Shown: positions 8,781-19,282, counted from the first letter of the stretch. The stretch is 64,000 nt of DNA from Pectobacterium carotovorum (GCF_033898505.1 NZ_JAXAFK010000002.1:124001-188000); one strand, 5' to 3'. Notes: generated from the letters alone by a model not told the origin. Program-made: numbers and translations.

Positions 8781-9287
8781 TTAAGAACTGCCAAGCATTA
8801 CCACAGGGCGTTTATCCTGCGGGCCGAAAAACATTTTTTCGATGATGAAGAGCACGGTGATTAACGAACCGATAGGCAGCGGTAAATAGCTTTCACCCGC
8901 GGTTAATAAGGGAAACTCCGCAACGGGCTGTTCCCATAATTCCAGGCAAAGCAACGTGCTGTAATAGAGAATAAACAGGCTGATTAAGAGCATCAGGAGG
9001 TTCGACAGATGAACGCAAATCTTCTTACCGGATTCTGGCAATCTGTCGGTTAACATGCTGACGGCAATATGTGAGTTGGAACGGTAACTGACTGCGGCAC
9101 CGACAAAAGTAAACGTCACCATACAAATGATTGAAATGGGTTCTGGCCAGGATAATGCAGCATTTAATACATAGCGTGCGAATATTCCGACTGGAATCAC
9201 GAGCGTCATAATTAATAACGCCAGACCAGAAACCCACATGGCAATACGATAGAGAACATCCATACTGGAAAGATAAGACTGTGCCAT
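8781..9287 (-). CDS. dctQ: TRAP transporter small permease (DctQ family)
   Basis: A 168-residue four-helix membrane protein with the DctQ pattern: a first helix near residues 15-35, a second with NAALSWPEPISIICMVTFTFVGAAVSYR, a polar stretch with SHIAVSMLTDRLPES, then two more helices. It partners DctM in the TRAP membrane complex. The start at 9287 is preferred because AGGTGG lies 4 bp upstream, and the longer reading frame to 9353 lacks a site. It lies between dctP and dctM in one operon. Confidence 0.9.
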   Translation of the reverse strand: MAQSYLSSMDVLYRIAMWVSGLALLIMTLVIPVGIFARYVLNAALSWPEPISIICMVTFTFVGAAVSYRSNSHIAVSMLTDRLPESGKKICVHLSNLLMLLISLFILYYSTLLCLELWEQPVAEFPLLTAGESYLPLPIGSLITVLFIIEKMFFGPQDKRPVVMLGSS

Positions 9288-9401
9288 TGCGCCACCTATA
9301 TTCACTTCGCTGAGTGAGCCGCGAAGGATAATTGTTAATATCGGGCAATTCATGGTGGCGGATAAATAGCAGGCTATTTATCCGCTGAGATGAGATATTG
9401 A

Positions 9402-10379
9402 TTATTGGACGTCAGCGACGGCTTTAATCAGATCCTGATATTTGGCACCAAACTGATCGCGTACGGGCTGGGTGGCTTTGAAATAATATTCGGTATCAAT
9501 ATCATGGAATTGAACGCCGCCGGCCTTCATTTTATCCAGAGATTGCTGAGTATATTCATTCCACAGCACGCGCTGTTCTTGCTGCGCTTCTTTCGCCAGC
9601 TTCAGGATAAGGTCCTGATCCTCTTTAGAAAGTTTGTCCCATTTGGTTTTGGAATACAGGAACAGCTCAGGGATAATGAAGTGGCGGCTCCAGGTATAGT
9701 TTTTCACGACAGGCAGGTAGTTGTGTGCGACAAACGTTGGTGGGTTATTTTCGGTACCGTCGATCACGCCGGTTTGCATGCCGCTGAAGACTTCACTGAC
9801 GCCCATTGCGATTGAGTTGGCGCCCATGGCTTTTAGCGTTGCCAGCGCGACCGGGCTACCCTGGACGCGAATTTTCATGCCCTTGAGGTCTTCTGGTTTC
9901 ACCACTGGCTGCTTGGTGATTAGGTTACGCGTTCCCGCGTCCATCCAGCCCAGAAAAACCAATTTTGACTTACTGCTATGGGTAATCTTGTCACCAATTT
10001 CCTGGCCGATTTTTCCATCCAGCACTTTGTGCATATGATCTTCATCACGGAAAATATAGGGCAGCGTGAAGACTTCTATTTCCGGCAAAATAGCGGCAAC
10101 GGGCGTCATGGATACGCGAATAATATCAATCGCGCCGAGCTGCGCCTGCTCAATCATTTGTTTCTCATCACCTAATACGCCGCCGGGGAAAGTTTTAATT
10201 TCCAGCCTGCCATTGGTGGCGGCTTTTAGTTTCTCTCCCATTTTCTGAACTGCGACGACATTAGGGTAACCTTCAGGGTGAACATCAGAGGCTTTAATTT
10301 GTTGTGCCTGAATCGCTTGGCTCATCAGGAGTGCAGTAGAACCCAGACAAACGCCGATCAATGTTTTCGACAGCTTCAT
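9402..10379 (-). CDS. dctP: TRAP transporter substrate-binding protein (DctP family)
   Basis: A 325-residue periplasmic protein with a clear Sec signal peptide (MKLSKTLIGVCLGSTALLMS, cleaved after AIQA-QQ near residue 25). It has the DctP fold: FPGGVLGDEKQMIEQAQLGAIDI near residue 65, and KIRVQGSPVALATLKAMGA near residue 171, whose conserved arginine binds the ligand carboxylate. VIDGTENNPPTFVAHNYLPVVKNYTWSRH follows. It delivers a carboxylated substrate to DctQM. In a pectin-degrading host a hexuronate or aldonate is a reasonable guess. The upstream region has a CRP-like site, a palindrome and a weak KdgR-like match. Confidence 0.94.
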   Translation of the reverse strand: MKLSKTLIGVCLGSTALLMSQAIQAQQIKASDVHPEGYPNVVAVQKMGEKLKAATNGRLEIKTFPGGVLGDEKQMIEQAQLGAIDIIRVSMTPVAAILPEIEVFTLPYIFRDEDHMHKVLDGKIGQEIGDKITHSSKSKLVFLGWMDAGTRNLITKQPVVKPEDLKGMKIRVQGSPVALATLKAMGANSIAMGVSEVFSGMQTGVIDGTENNPPTFVAHNYLPVVKNYTWSRHFIIPELFLYSKTKWDKLSKEDQDLILKLAKEAQQEQRVLWNEYTQQSLDKMKAGGVQFHDIDTEYYFKATQPVRDQFGAKYQDLIKAVADVQ

Positions 10380-10438
10380 TGAATTATCTCCAGAGGTGGG
10401 GTGACATTATCGATAATCAAATGGTGATTTAAAAATAT

Positions 10439-10581
10439 AAACCCATGAAAAATAGAATAATGAAGAATGGGTTTAATGATGAGAATACGGCAGCCTACTA
10501 GGTATTATTGTGGCGCGCATCAGTATTCTCTGCGAGTTAAGCTAACCTATTATACAACTTCGTAGAATGACTCGTGTCACA
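10439..10581 (-). promoter_or_regulatory. Candidate operator and CRP-like site upstream of dctP
   Basis: Within the 716-bp gap between dctP and exbB, an 8+8-bp inverted repeat (AAACCCAT at 10439-10446, ATGGGTTT at 10467-10474) lies 60 bp upstream of dctP. The overlapping segment 10459-10477 (AATGAAGAATGGGTTTAAT) agrees at roughly 12 of 18 fixed positions with the soft-rot KdgR consensus AATGAAACANTGTTTCATT, a weak match. AATGACTCGTGTCACA at 10566-10581 matches the CRP core TGTGA-N6-TCACA at 8 of 10 positions. The proposed regulation is inference. Confidence 0.4.
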
Positions 10582-10942
10582 AAAGAAAAAGCTAATATGA
10601 AATGCTGTTTTATATGGATTTTATTCCTGTTTACCTCACGGGAATATGCGTAACATGGTGTTTTTATTTATCTTATTGTGTGCTTATGTATCTATTTATT
10701 TCAGTAAACTTATCGCCCGCTATTGTGAAATGGTGTGATAACTTAATGTTGATCACAAAAAGCCGATCGTAAAAATTCGATTATAAAATCCGGGATATCA
10801 CGCCGCGTTGAGGAGCGTTTTGCCTGAGATATTCCGGAATATGCCTCTTCTTTCTCGTTTTTATGCTTTTTCTGCCGATATGCAGGCAATACCCCCAAAA
10901 ACCCTGTTAGAACGCAAGAAAAGTGCATTATCTTGTGTAAAT

Positions 10943-10961
10943 AATAATGAGAACGACTATC
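10943..10961 (+). promoter_or_regulatory. Fur-like box upstream of exbB
   Basis: AATAATGAGAACGACTATC agrees at 14 of 19 positions with the Fur consensus GATAATGATAATCATTATC. It lies about 135 bp before the exbB start, fitting the iron repression known for exbBD. A perfect 14-bp palindrome, ATATTCCGGAATAT, lies further up at 10829-10842 and has no assigned role. Confidence 0.55.
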
Positions 10962-11031
10962 AATTCGTTCAGGGTTTGGTATCATTTCACGCTGCGTTAT
11001 TGCGGCATTATACCTGCGAATATGTGCGGAT

Positions 11032-11082
11032 ATTGTACAGAACCGATGATTGTACAGAACAGATGATTGTACAGAACGAATG
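11032..11082 (+). repeat. Three tandem 17-bp repeats just upstream of exbB
   Basis: ATTGTACAGAAC occurs at 11032-11043, 11049-11060 and 11066-11077, an exact 17-bp period with only the last 5 bases of each unit variable. The array ends 2 bp before the GGAGG of exbB, so it probably lies in the 5' untranslated region. Its role is unknown. It could be an RNA element or a protein-binding array. Confidence 0.8.
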
Positions 11083-11095
11083 GTGGAGGCACAGC

Positions 11096-12106
11096 GTGAA
11101 GACGGCTGTCAGTAATACAACTCAACAGGTGTTATCAACCTGGCAAAAAAAACGTGGCGCGTTCAGCGCATTTTCCCGTAGCGTGCTGGTTATCCTGCTG
11201 TGTACGGCGGGACTAAGTGGAAATGCGTTTGCGGCTCCCGCAACGGCACCGTTATCGACAGAGAATACCGCACCTGCCACTCAGCCTGCTGCGGCGTCTC
11301 CTTCTGCCCCTGTGGCGACTGATGCACTGGCGCCGACGTCAGCACTCGCATTGCCTGCCAGTGCGGCACCGGGCACCAATAACCTGATGAAAACCGATTT
11401 GTCCGTCTGGGGTATGTACCAGCACGCTGATGCCGTGGTGAAAACGGTGATGATCGGCTTGCTGCTGGCCTCCGTGATTACCTGGGCGATCTTCTTCAGT
11501 AAAAGCGTTGAGATGTCTGGTGCGAAACGCCGCCTGCGCCGCGAATATCTGGCGTTGGAACAGGCGAGAACGCTGGACGATGCGCTGGAAACGGCCGACG
11601 CGTTCAAAGCTGGCAGCGTCGCACAGCAGCTGCTGGTGGATGCGCAGAACGAACTGGAACTTTCCGCACGTTCTGATGACAACAACGGGATTAAAGAACG
11701 TACCGCATTTCGTCTGGAACGTCGCGTGGCGGCTACCGGTCGTCATATGGGACGTGGTAACGGCTATCTGGCCACGGTCGGCGCGGTCGCTCCGTTCGTG
11801 GGGCTGTTTGGTACGGTATGGGGCATCATGAACAGCTTCATCGGTATCGCACAGACGCAAACCACCAATCTGGCGGTAGTCGCACCGGGGATCGCAGAAG
11901 CCCTGCTGGCGACGGCGATTGGTCTGGTTGCCGCGATTCCTGCGGTAGTTATCTATAACGTCTTTGCTCGTTCGATTGCCAGCTACAAAGCGATGGTCGG
12001 CGATGTGGCTGCGCAAGTGCTGCTGTTGCAAAGTCGCGATCTCGACGTGGCTGCCAGCAACGATAACCGGGCGTCTTCAGCAGCGCATAAACTGCGGGTG
12101 GGTTAA
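11096..12106 (+). CDS. exbB: TonB-system energiser ExbB, long form
   Basis: A 336-residue inner-membrane proton-channel subunit. With ExbD and TonB it uses the proton motive force to drive outer-membrane uptake of iron-siderophores and vitamin B12. The start is the GTG at 11096, because GGAGG lies 6 bp upstream and the protein then begins with a signal-peptide-like segment (hydrophobic core SVLVILLCTAGLSGNAFA). An Ala/Pro/Thr-rich linker of about 50 residues follows before the usual ExbB core. The core has TM1 near VKTVMIGLLLASVITWAIFF, then TM2 and TM3 in the MotA/TolQ/ExbB domain (APFVGLFGTVWGIMNSF, EALLATAIGLVAAIPAVV). E. coli ExbB has 244 residues, so the N-terminal extension is about 90. 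exbD follows after 3 bp. Confidence 0.95.
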   Translation: MKTAVSNTTQQVLSTWQKKRGAFSAFSRSVLVILLCTAGLSGNAFAAPATAPLSTENTAPATQPAAASPSAPVATDALAPTSALALPASAAPGTNNLMKTDLSVWGMYQHADAVVKTVMIGLLLASVITWAIFFSKSVEMSGAKRRLRREYLALEQARTLDDALETADAFKAGSVAQQLLVDAQNELELSARSDDNNGIKERTAFRLERRVAATGRHMGRGNGYLATVGAVAPFVGLFGTVWGIMNSFIGIAQTQTTNLAVVAPGIAEALLATAIGLVAAIPAVVIYNVFARSIASYKAMVGDVAAQVLLLQSRDLDVAASNDNRASSAAHKLRVG

Positions 12107-12109
12107 GTC

Positions 12110-12535
12110 ATGGCGATGCATTTGAAGGAGGACGTGAGTGATGACGGTGAAATGCATGACATTAACGTCACGCCGTTCATTGACGTCATGCTGGTTCTGC
12201 TGATTATCTTCATGGTGGCGGCACCGCTGGCAACGGTAGACATTCGTGTCGATCTGCCAGCCTCATCGGCAGCACCGCAGCCACGACCGGAAAAACCGCT
12301 CTATCTGACGGTAAAAGCAGATAAGCAAATGTTCCTGGGGGAAGAGGTGGTTAGCGAGCAGTCGCTGGCGCAGGTGCTGGACGCAAAAACCAGCGCTAAC
12401 AAAGAAACGACCATCTTCTTTCAGGCAGATAAAAGCGTCGATTATGAAACCATCATGAGCGTGATGGATTCACTGCGTAAAGCGGGCTACCTCAAGGTTG
12501 GCTTGGTCGGTGCGGAAACCGCAGCCGCTAAATAA
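12110..12535 (+). CDS. exbD: TonB-system transport protein ExbD
   Basis: A 141-residue inner-membrane protein with a short cytoplasmic N terminus, one transmembrane helix (about residues 23-43) and a periplasmic domain. NVTPFIDVMLVLLIIFMVAAP contains the conserved membrane aspartate (D26) needed for proton use. It completes the ExbB-ExbD energy module and matches E. coli ExbD in length. It starts 3 bp after the exbB stop, so translation is probably coupled. A terminator follows. Confidence 0.96.
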   Translation: MAMHLKEDVSDDGEMHDINVTPFIDVMLVLLIIFMVAAPLATVDIRVDLPASSAAPQPRPEKPLYLTVKADKQMFLGEEVVSEQSLAQVLDAKTSANKETTIFFQADKSVDYETIMSVMDSLRKAGYLKVGLVGAETAAAK

Positions 12536-12558
12536 CGGCTGAGGGTTGTGTTTCAAGA

Positions 12559-12598
12559 AGGAATGCGGGGTGAACATTCAAACCGCGTTCCTTTTTTT
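12559..12598 (+). terminator. exbBD intrinsic terminator
   Basis: AGGAATGCGG (12559-12568) pairs with CCGCGTTCCT (12583-12592) with one G-T wobble, followed by seven Ts. It lies just after exbD. Confidence 0.8.
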
Positions 12599-12648
12599 AC
12601 GTCTGTAGATTTACGTCCCGATGATGGCAGGGCGCTTTGGGCGTTGGC

Positions 12649-13668
12649 CTACGCCCGCGAATCAGGATGACGCCAGTGAATCCGCGTTGGGATATAGCGC
12701 CGATCTTCTTCAAGCGGCTGCTGTGCAATCAGGCTGGTCACCATCTCAAAGCTGCTGCGCGCCAGGTTTTCACAATCCTGCGCCACGGTGTCGATCTTCA
12801 GCGGTAAACAATCAAACAGATAGTGATCGTCAAAGCAGCACAGTCGGATGCCGCTTTCCATCAGGTTATGCTGGTTCATGTAACGCAGCACGCCTTCCAT
12901 CAGGCCACAGGCCGCGACAAACAGCGCTTTTGGCGGGCGACCCAGCGTGGCACACAGCTGAGCAAACATTTCATAACCCGCGCTGGGGTGATAGCTGCCG
13001 TGAATAATCCACTCCGGCTTGCAGTCTATGCCTGCGCGTGCCAGACCGAGCTGGAAGCCTTCCAGACGGTGGCGAGTCGGAGAAATACGCGGCTGGCCGC
13101 CAAGAAAATAGAACTCATCACGATGCTGGCGGGCGATACGCTCGACCATTTCCGCCGTGGATTCTACTGCTTCGGAAATCACCATCGGCAGTGTGGAATC
13201 ACCAATCACCCGGTCAAATTGTATGACGGGCAACTGCTGATTAATTTTCTGATACTCGGTGTCGCTCAACAGGCTGGAGGCGACAATCAGACCATCGACC
13301 TGACGTTGCACCAGACTGTTGACCGCCATCATCTCCTGACTGGCGTTTTCGTCGGTGCAGGCAATCAGCAGCTGTAGCCCTGCTTCACGGCACAGCATTT
13401 CCAGTTCGCGGGAAATGACGGCAAACCCGTAGTTGGTCATTTCCGGCACCACAAACCCCAGCGTGTTGCTGCGTGAGGAACGCAGCGAACGTGCGTGAAT
13501 ACTGGGCTGATAACGCTGCTCATGCGCGACGGCTAAAATACGATCGCGGGTTTCATCAGAAACGCGAAACTCTTTACTGCGTCCGTTAAGTACCAGACTG
13601 GCGGTGGATTTTGATACACCGGCCAGCGCGGCGATGTCACTGATTGTTATGCGTTTAGTCGGTTTCAC
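12649..13668 (-). CDS. scrR: Sucrose operon repressor ScrR (LacI family)
   Basis: A 339-residue LacI/GalR regulator. The N-terminal helix-turn-helix and hinge (residues 7-60; [22 protein letters not shown]) are followed by a periplasmic-binding-protein-like effector domain. ScrR of enteric bacteria represses scrK and scrYAB and is released by fructose or fructose 1-phosphate. It follows scrB in the same direction with only a 30-bp gap, so it is probably at least partly co-transcribed with scrYAB. The operator at 18143-18162 is the expected target. Confidence 0.93.
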   Translation of the reverse strand: MKPTKRITISDIAALAGVSKSTASLVLNGRSKEFRVSDETRDRILAVAHEQRYQPSIHARSLRSSRSNTLGFVVPEMTNYGFAVISRELEMLCREAGLQLLIACTDENASQEMMAVNSLVQRQVDGLIVASSLLSDTEYQKINQQLPVIQFDRVIGDSTLPMVISEAVESTAEMVERIARQHRDEFYFLGGQPRISPTRHRLEGFQLGLARAGIDCKPEWIIHGSYHPSAGYEMFAQLCATLGRPPKALFVAACGLMEGVLRYMNQHNLMESGIRLCCFDDHYLFDCLPLKIDTVAQDCENLARSSFEMVTSLIAQQPLEEDRRYIPTRIHWRHPDSRA

Positions 13669-13698
13669 CGCGAGGTCTGCTATCAGAAAAAAGGGAAG

Positions 13699-15108
13699 TT
13701 ATTCTATCACGCATGGCGCTAACAGCCAGTGCTGTAGCGTTAATCGCCCAGAGCCGCTGAATGTCATGATCGCGTCACTTTCCGGGAAATAGCGTGCAGA
13801 CATCACAGCCTCGCCGTCGTTGATAAAAATTTCAATGCTGGAGCGATCGCACAGGATCTGCAATTGACTCAGCTCACCACGCCAGTAGCGATGTTCGGGT
13901 TCGCCAGTGCGGCGGTTGCGTCGGCTCAGCGTGACACGTTCCCCATCCCAACAGAGAACCAGCTGGGAGGCGAGGCTGAACTGGAATTCCCCCTGAACGG
14001 TGATGAGGATTTCCGCGCTGCTGGCATGAAGCGGAGACGCGTAGTCTGCGGCACCATGCCAGGTGTAATGCTGTCTGCGCAGCTGTTGCAGTTCACGTGC
14101 AGGGCGTTGATAAACGCGATCGCCATGCAGCGTGAGTTCGCGCGGGCAGGTCATGGTATGGATCCAGCCGTACTCGATCGTCGGTTCAAAAAATTCATTA
14201 TCGTCGGGAATCGACATCCAGCCGAACAGCAGGCGTCGCCCGTCGTCACTCAGCGTGGTTTGCGGAGCGTAAAACTCAAAGCCGAGATCCAGTTCGTGGA
14301 AACCCTGATGCGGATAAGCGCCATTGTCGTAGTTAAGCGAGCCGATAAAATAGCCCGCCTGGAAGGTATTCAGATAGCGTTCTTCTTCGGCGGGAAGCCC
14401 CTGCGGGCAGCAGATCAGCACGTCTTTTCCATCCAACGGGAACAGGTCCGGGCACTCCCACATGTAGCCAAAATCCCCGAGCCCGCCCAAACGGGAACCG
14501 GCGATCTCACCGATCTTTTCCCACGCCAGCAGATCGTCAGAACGGTAGAGCAGTACTTTCCCTTGCAGGTCGAGATCCTGTGCGCCGAGCACCATGTACC
14601 AGCGGTTGTCATGACGCCACACTTTCGGATCGCGAACGTGCCCGGTGTAGCCGTCAGGGAGCGTCAGAACCGCGCCCAGTTTGTCATATTCACCGTTAGG
14701 ATTCTCACGGGCGAGGCACTGAAATGCGGTACGTGAGCCATCGTCGTATTTCACGTTACCCGTATACATCAGCATGATCGCGCCCTGATCCACCACGGCA
14801 GAGCCAGAGTAGCAGCCGTGGCTTTCATAGCTTTCACTTGGCACCAATGCGACCGGTTCATGCGTCCAGTTCACCAGATCGGCGGAGCTCCAGTGCCCCC
14901 AGAATTTTGCTCCGTGGGCACAAGATAAAGGATTCCACTGATAAAACAGATGGTAACGCCCGTTGTGATGAATAAATCCGTTCGGATCGTTGAGCAGACC
15001 CACGCACGGGGACAGATGCCATTCCGGGCGATACGGGTCTTCCTGTTTCCGTGCGTGGCCTGACATCAGGGCGTGCGCCATGCGCTTTAGTAAGTGGATT
15101 TCCTTCAT
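13699..15108 (-). CDS. scrB: Sucrose-6-phosphate hydrolase ScrB (GH32)
   Basis: A 469-residue cytoplasmic glycoside hydrolase family 32 enzyme that splits the sucrose 6-phosphate made by ScrA into glucose 6-phosphate and fructose. Catalytic landmarks are all visible: the nucleophile aspartate in GLLNDPNGF near residue 41, the transition-state RDPKVW motif near 159, and the acid/base glutamate in WECPDLF near 218. A beta-sandwich domain follows. The start codon overlaps the scrA stop in TAATG, indicating translational coupling. Length agrees with enteric ScrB proteins. Confidence 0.96.
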   Translation of the reverse strand: MKEIHLLKRMAHALMSGHARKQEDPYRPEWHLSPCVGLLNDPNGFIHHNGRYHLFYQWNPLSCAHGAKFWGHWSSADLVNWTHEPVALVPSESYESHGCYSGSAVVDQGAIMLMYTGNVKYDDGSRTAFQCLARENPNGEYDKLGAVLTLPDGYTGHVRDPKVWRHDNRWYMVLGAQDLDLQGKVLLYRSDDLLAWEKIGEIAGSRLGGLGDFGYMWECPDLFPLDGKDVLICCPQGLPAEEERYLNTFQAGYFIGSLNYDNGAYPHQGFHELDLGFEFYAPQTTLSDDGRRLLFGWMSIPDDNEFFEPTIEYGWIHTMTCPRELTLHGDRVYQRPARELQQLRRQHYTWHGAADYASPLHASSAEILITVQGEFQFSLASQLVLCWDGERVTLSRRNRRTGEPEHRYWRGELSQLQILCDRSSIEIFINDGEAVMSARYFPESDAIMTFSGSGRLTLQHWLLAPCVIE

Positions 15109-16478
15109 TATTCGCTATCCGTTTTATATTTCAGCAATAAGGACAGGGTAAAGGCGGCACCGAACGCAATAAACATCCCAATCAGGTAGTTAAGCATCGA
15201 TCCTCCTTGCACAATCGCCAGACCTGGAAAACCAGTCAGCCCGACGGCCGTCATATTGACGTGATTGAAGACGACCCACGCGCCACCGAGCGCACCGCCT
15301 GCCAGTGCAGCCAGGAACGGTTTAATGAAACGTAGGTTGATACCAAATATCGCGGCTTCTGTGATACCCAGCAGACAAGACAGCCCTGCGGGAACGGCAA
15401 TCGCTCGGGTTTTGGCATCACGCGTTTTGAAGTATACCGCCAGACACGCGCCACCTTGCGCCACATTCGCCATCGCCCAAATCGGCAGCAGGAAGTTGAC
15501 GCCGATATTCGGGTTGCCAAGCAGGCCGGCTTCAATGGCATGGAAGCTGTGATGAACGCCGGTGATCACGATGGCGGAGTAGAGGCCGCCGAACAGCAAA
15601 CCGGCCAGCCAGCCAGCGTGAGCAATCAACGTGCTGAGTAAGAAAGAAATACCGTCGCCCAGCGCGCGCCCAGCCGGACCGATGATCAGCATAGCAACGA
15701 AGCCGGAAATGATGACGGTCAGGAATGGCGTGACGATGATGTCCAGCGCATCCGGTACGATCTTACGCAGGCGTTTTTCCACGATGCTCATGAACCAGAC
15801 GGCCAGCAGTACCGGAAACACGGTGCCCTGATAGCCGATCATGGCGATGTCCATGCCGAAAAAGTGCATGGTCTGGAAGCCCCCTGCGACGCCCCAGGCG
15901 TTGGTCAGCGCCGGGTGGGTCAGAATGCCGCCCAGCGTCGCGCCCAGATAGGGGTTGCCGCCGAACTCGCGCGCGGCGGTAAAACCGATCAGGATAGGCA
16001 GGATAATAAAGGCAGCGGAACTGAACATATCCAGCATCACGAAGATCGCGCTGCTGGCATCGACCCAACCGTAGGTCTTGATCATGCCGAGCAGTCCCAT
16101 CAATAGACCGGACGCGATAATCGCTGGCATGATAGGGACGAAGATGTTTGATAGCAGACGCGCCAGACGTTGCAGCGGGTTCAGCTTTTTCGCGGCGATG
16201 GAGGCCGCTTCGGACTTGCTCGATTCACTGATGCCTGCCGCTTTGATGAACTCGGCATACACCTTGTTGACCAGCCCTGTGCCGAAAATGATCTGCATTT
16301 GTCCGGCGTTCTGGAAGCAGCCTTTCACGCCGTCAACGTTCTCGATGGCTTTCTTGTCTGCCAAATTGTCGTCATTCAGTACCAGACGCAGACGAGTCGC
16401 GCAGTGAGCCGCGCTGGCGATATTCTCTTTCCCGCCGAGAAGGGGGATAAGTGCGGCGGCGGTTTTGTTGATATCCAT
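15108..16478 (-). CDS. scrA: Sucrose-specific PTS enzyme IIBC ScrA
   Basis: A 456-residue phosphotransferase permease. The IIB domain (residues 1-80) carries the phosphorylated cysteine C26 in AAHCATRLRL. The IIC domain (about 100-450) has roughly ten hydrophobic helices and the substrate-site region ITGVHHSFHAIEAGLLG. It imports sucrose and phosphorylates it to sucrose 6-phosphate, taking phosphate from a separate IIA(Glc) protein, since no IIA domain is attached. The ATG at 16478 gives the standard MDINKTAAALIPLLGG start, and the reading frame 6 codons longer is less likely. It lies between scrY and scrB, overlapping scrB by 1 bp. Confidence 0.96.
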   Translation of the reverse strand: MDINKTAAALIPLLGGKENIASAAHCATRLRLVLNDDNLADKKAIENVDGVKGCFQNAGQMQIIFGTGLVNKVYAEFIKAAGISESSKSEAASIAAKKLNPLQRLARLLSNIFVPIMPAIIASGLLMGLLGMIKTYGWVDASSAIFVMLDMFSSAAFIILPILIGFTAAREFGGNPYLGATLGGILTHPALTNAWGVAGGFQTMHFFGMDIAMIGYQGTVFPVLLAVWFMSIVEKRLRKIVPDALDIIVTPFLTVIISGFVAMLIIGPAGRALGDGISFLLSTLIAHAGWLAGLLFGGLYSAIVITGVHHSFHAIEAGLLGNPNIGVNFLLPIWAMANVAQGGACLAVYFKTRDAKTRAIAVPAGLSCLLGITEAAIFGINLRFIKPFLAALAGGALGGAWVVFNHVNMTAVGLTGFPGLAIVQGGSMLNYLIGMFIAFGAAFTLSLLLKYKTDSE

Positions 16479-16557
16479 GTTATTCCTCTTTTTCAATCGG
16501 ATATGCAGTTTCTTTGGCGTCGATTAGCGTGTCATCGACGCCAAGGCCGGGCAAGGG

Positions 16558-18138
<1,581 letters not shown>

Positions 18139-18142
18139 TCAT

Positions 18143-18162
18143 GTTTAGCTAAATTGCTAAAC
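18143..18162. promoter_or_regulatory. ScrR operator of the scrY promoter
   Basis: GTTTAGCTAAATTGCTAAAC is a near-perfect palindrome 50 bp upstream of scrY. It matches the TTTAGC-type operators described for enteric ScrR proteins. Confidence 0.8.
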
Positions 18163-18292
18163 CGGTTTTTCATGAGGAAAATAAAAGCCAGCAAGAGGGT
18201 TAGCAAGAAATTTCACTCGCCCGATTCTGTAACTGTGATCCTGACTACAAAACCGGGCGGTAACCGTATTAAACGGAGGGATTAGGGCTTGG

Positions 18293-19216
18293 CTAAGGGA
18301 GTGCGTGCAATTGCTGAGCGTAGGGAAGCGCGGTCATTGCGCCTTTTGCTGTGGTGGCAAGTGCGCCACACCGCTGCGCCTGCGCGATAATCGGATCCCA
18401 GCTAAGCGGCTGTGACAGGTCGTCATATTGCGCCAGGCCATGCAGTAAACCAGCGACGAAGGCATCCCCCGCACCCGTCGTATCGACGGGGGTTACCGAC
18501 GGCGCGGCAAAGTGCTGTAGCTGGTGGCGATCGTGCAGCCAGACGCCTTCGCTACCCAGCGTCACCAGCAATAGCCGGGTGGGGTAACGCTGCATGAACT
18601 GCTGAATCCCTGCTTCAACGTCCGGTGTTGAACACAGAAAGGCCAATTCTTCACGCGACAGTTTCACCACGTCGGCCAGCATCAGCGCTTGTGTCAGGCA
18701 GTCGCGCAGTTCCTGCTCGCTTTGCCAGAGATCGTCACGGATATTCGGGTCGAAGCTGACCCGACCCAGCGCGGCTTTTACCTGCCGCATCGCCTCAAAG
18801 GCGGTGCTGCGCGAAGGTTCCTGCGAGAGTGCGATGGAGCAGAGATGCAGCCATTCTCTTCGGTTGAACATCGGCAGATCTTCCTGCTGTAAAAACAGGT
18901 CGGCACTTGGGAGTACCATAAACGTGAAGGCGCGTTCCCCTGCTTCATCGAGGCTCACGACCACGGTTGAGGTTCGGTGGAGTTTGTCGTGCGCCATGTG
19001 ATGAGTATCGACGTTCTCCTGTTCCAGCACCGTTTTTAGAAAATGGCCAAAAACATCGTCACCGACGCGACCAATAAAAGCGCTGTTTCCCCCCAGTCTG
19101 GCAATGCCGACTGCGACATTGGCCGGTGCTCCACCGGGGCATTTCAGATAGCGTTCCGCATCTTCCGGGATGAGATCGACAACCGCGTCGCCCATGACCC
19201 AAATTCTATTTGCCAT
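18293..19216 (-). CDS. scrK: Fructokinase ScrK (PfkB family)
   Basis: A 307-residue ribokinase/PfkB-family sugar kinase that phosphorylates the fructose released by ScrB. The N-terminal PfkB signature GGAPANVAVGIARLGG (near residue 28) and the C-terminal signature DTTGAGDAFVAGLL with catalytic aspartate (about residue 250) are intact. It lies upstream of scrY in the same direction with a 199-bp gap that contains the scrY operator, so it probably has its own promoter as in other enteric scr regulons. Two operator-like half-site groups lie upstream. Confidence 0.95.
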   Translation of the reverse strand: MANRIWVMGDAVVDLIPEDAERYLKCPGGAPANVAVGIARLGGNSAFIGRVGDDVFGHFLKTVLEQENVDTHHMAHDKLHRTSTVVVSLDEAGERAFTFMVLPSADLFLQQEDLPMFNRREWLHLCSIALSQEPSRSTAFEAMRQVKAALGRVSFDPNIRDDLWQSEQELRDCLTQALMLADVVKLSREELAFLCSTPDVEAGIQQFMQRYPTRLLLVTLGSEGVWLHDRHQLQHFAAPSVTPVDTTGAGDAFVAGLLHGLAQYDDLSQPLSWDPIIAQAQRCGALATTAKGAMTALPYAQQLHALP

Positions 19217-19247
19217 AACGTTACTCTTATCAACGAGAATTAGACTG

Positions 19248-19282
19248 TTTGCTAAAATAGAAGAATCGGTTTAGCTAAGCAA
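19248..19282. promoter_or_regulatory. Candidate ScrR sites upstream of scrK
   Basis: TTTGCTAAA (19248-19256) and GTTTAGCTAAGCAA (about 19269-19282) repeat the half-sites of the scrY operator. They lie 32-66 bp before the scrK start on the opposite side of the bactofilin gene. The exact operator limits are uncertain. Confidence 0.5.

Noticed and set aside
10808..11095. 96-codon extension of the exbB frame
   Set aside because: The extension crosses the Fur-like box and the 17-bp repeats, while a GTG with an ideal GGAGG starts the signal-peptide-like segment.
13864..14736. 290-codon frame antisense to scrB
   Set aside because: It lies opposite a GH32 gene with intact catalytic motifs, and the translation resembles no known protein.
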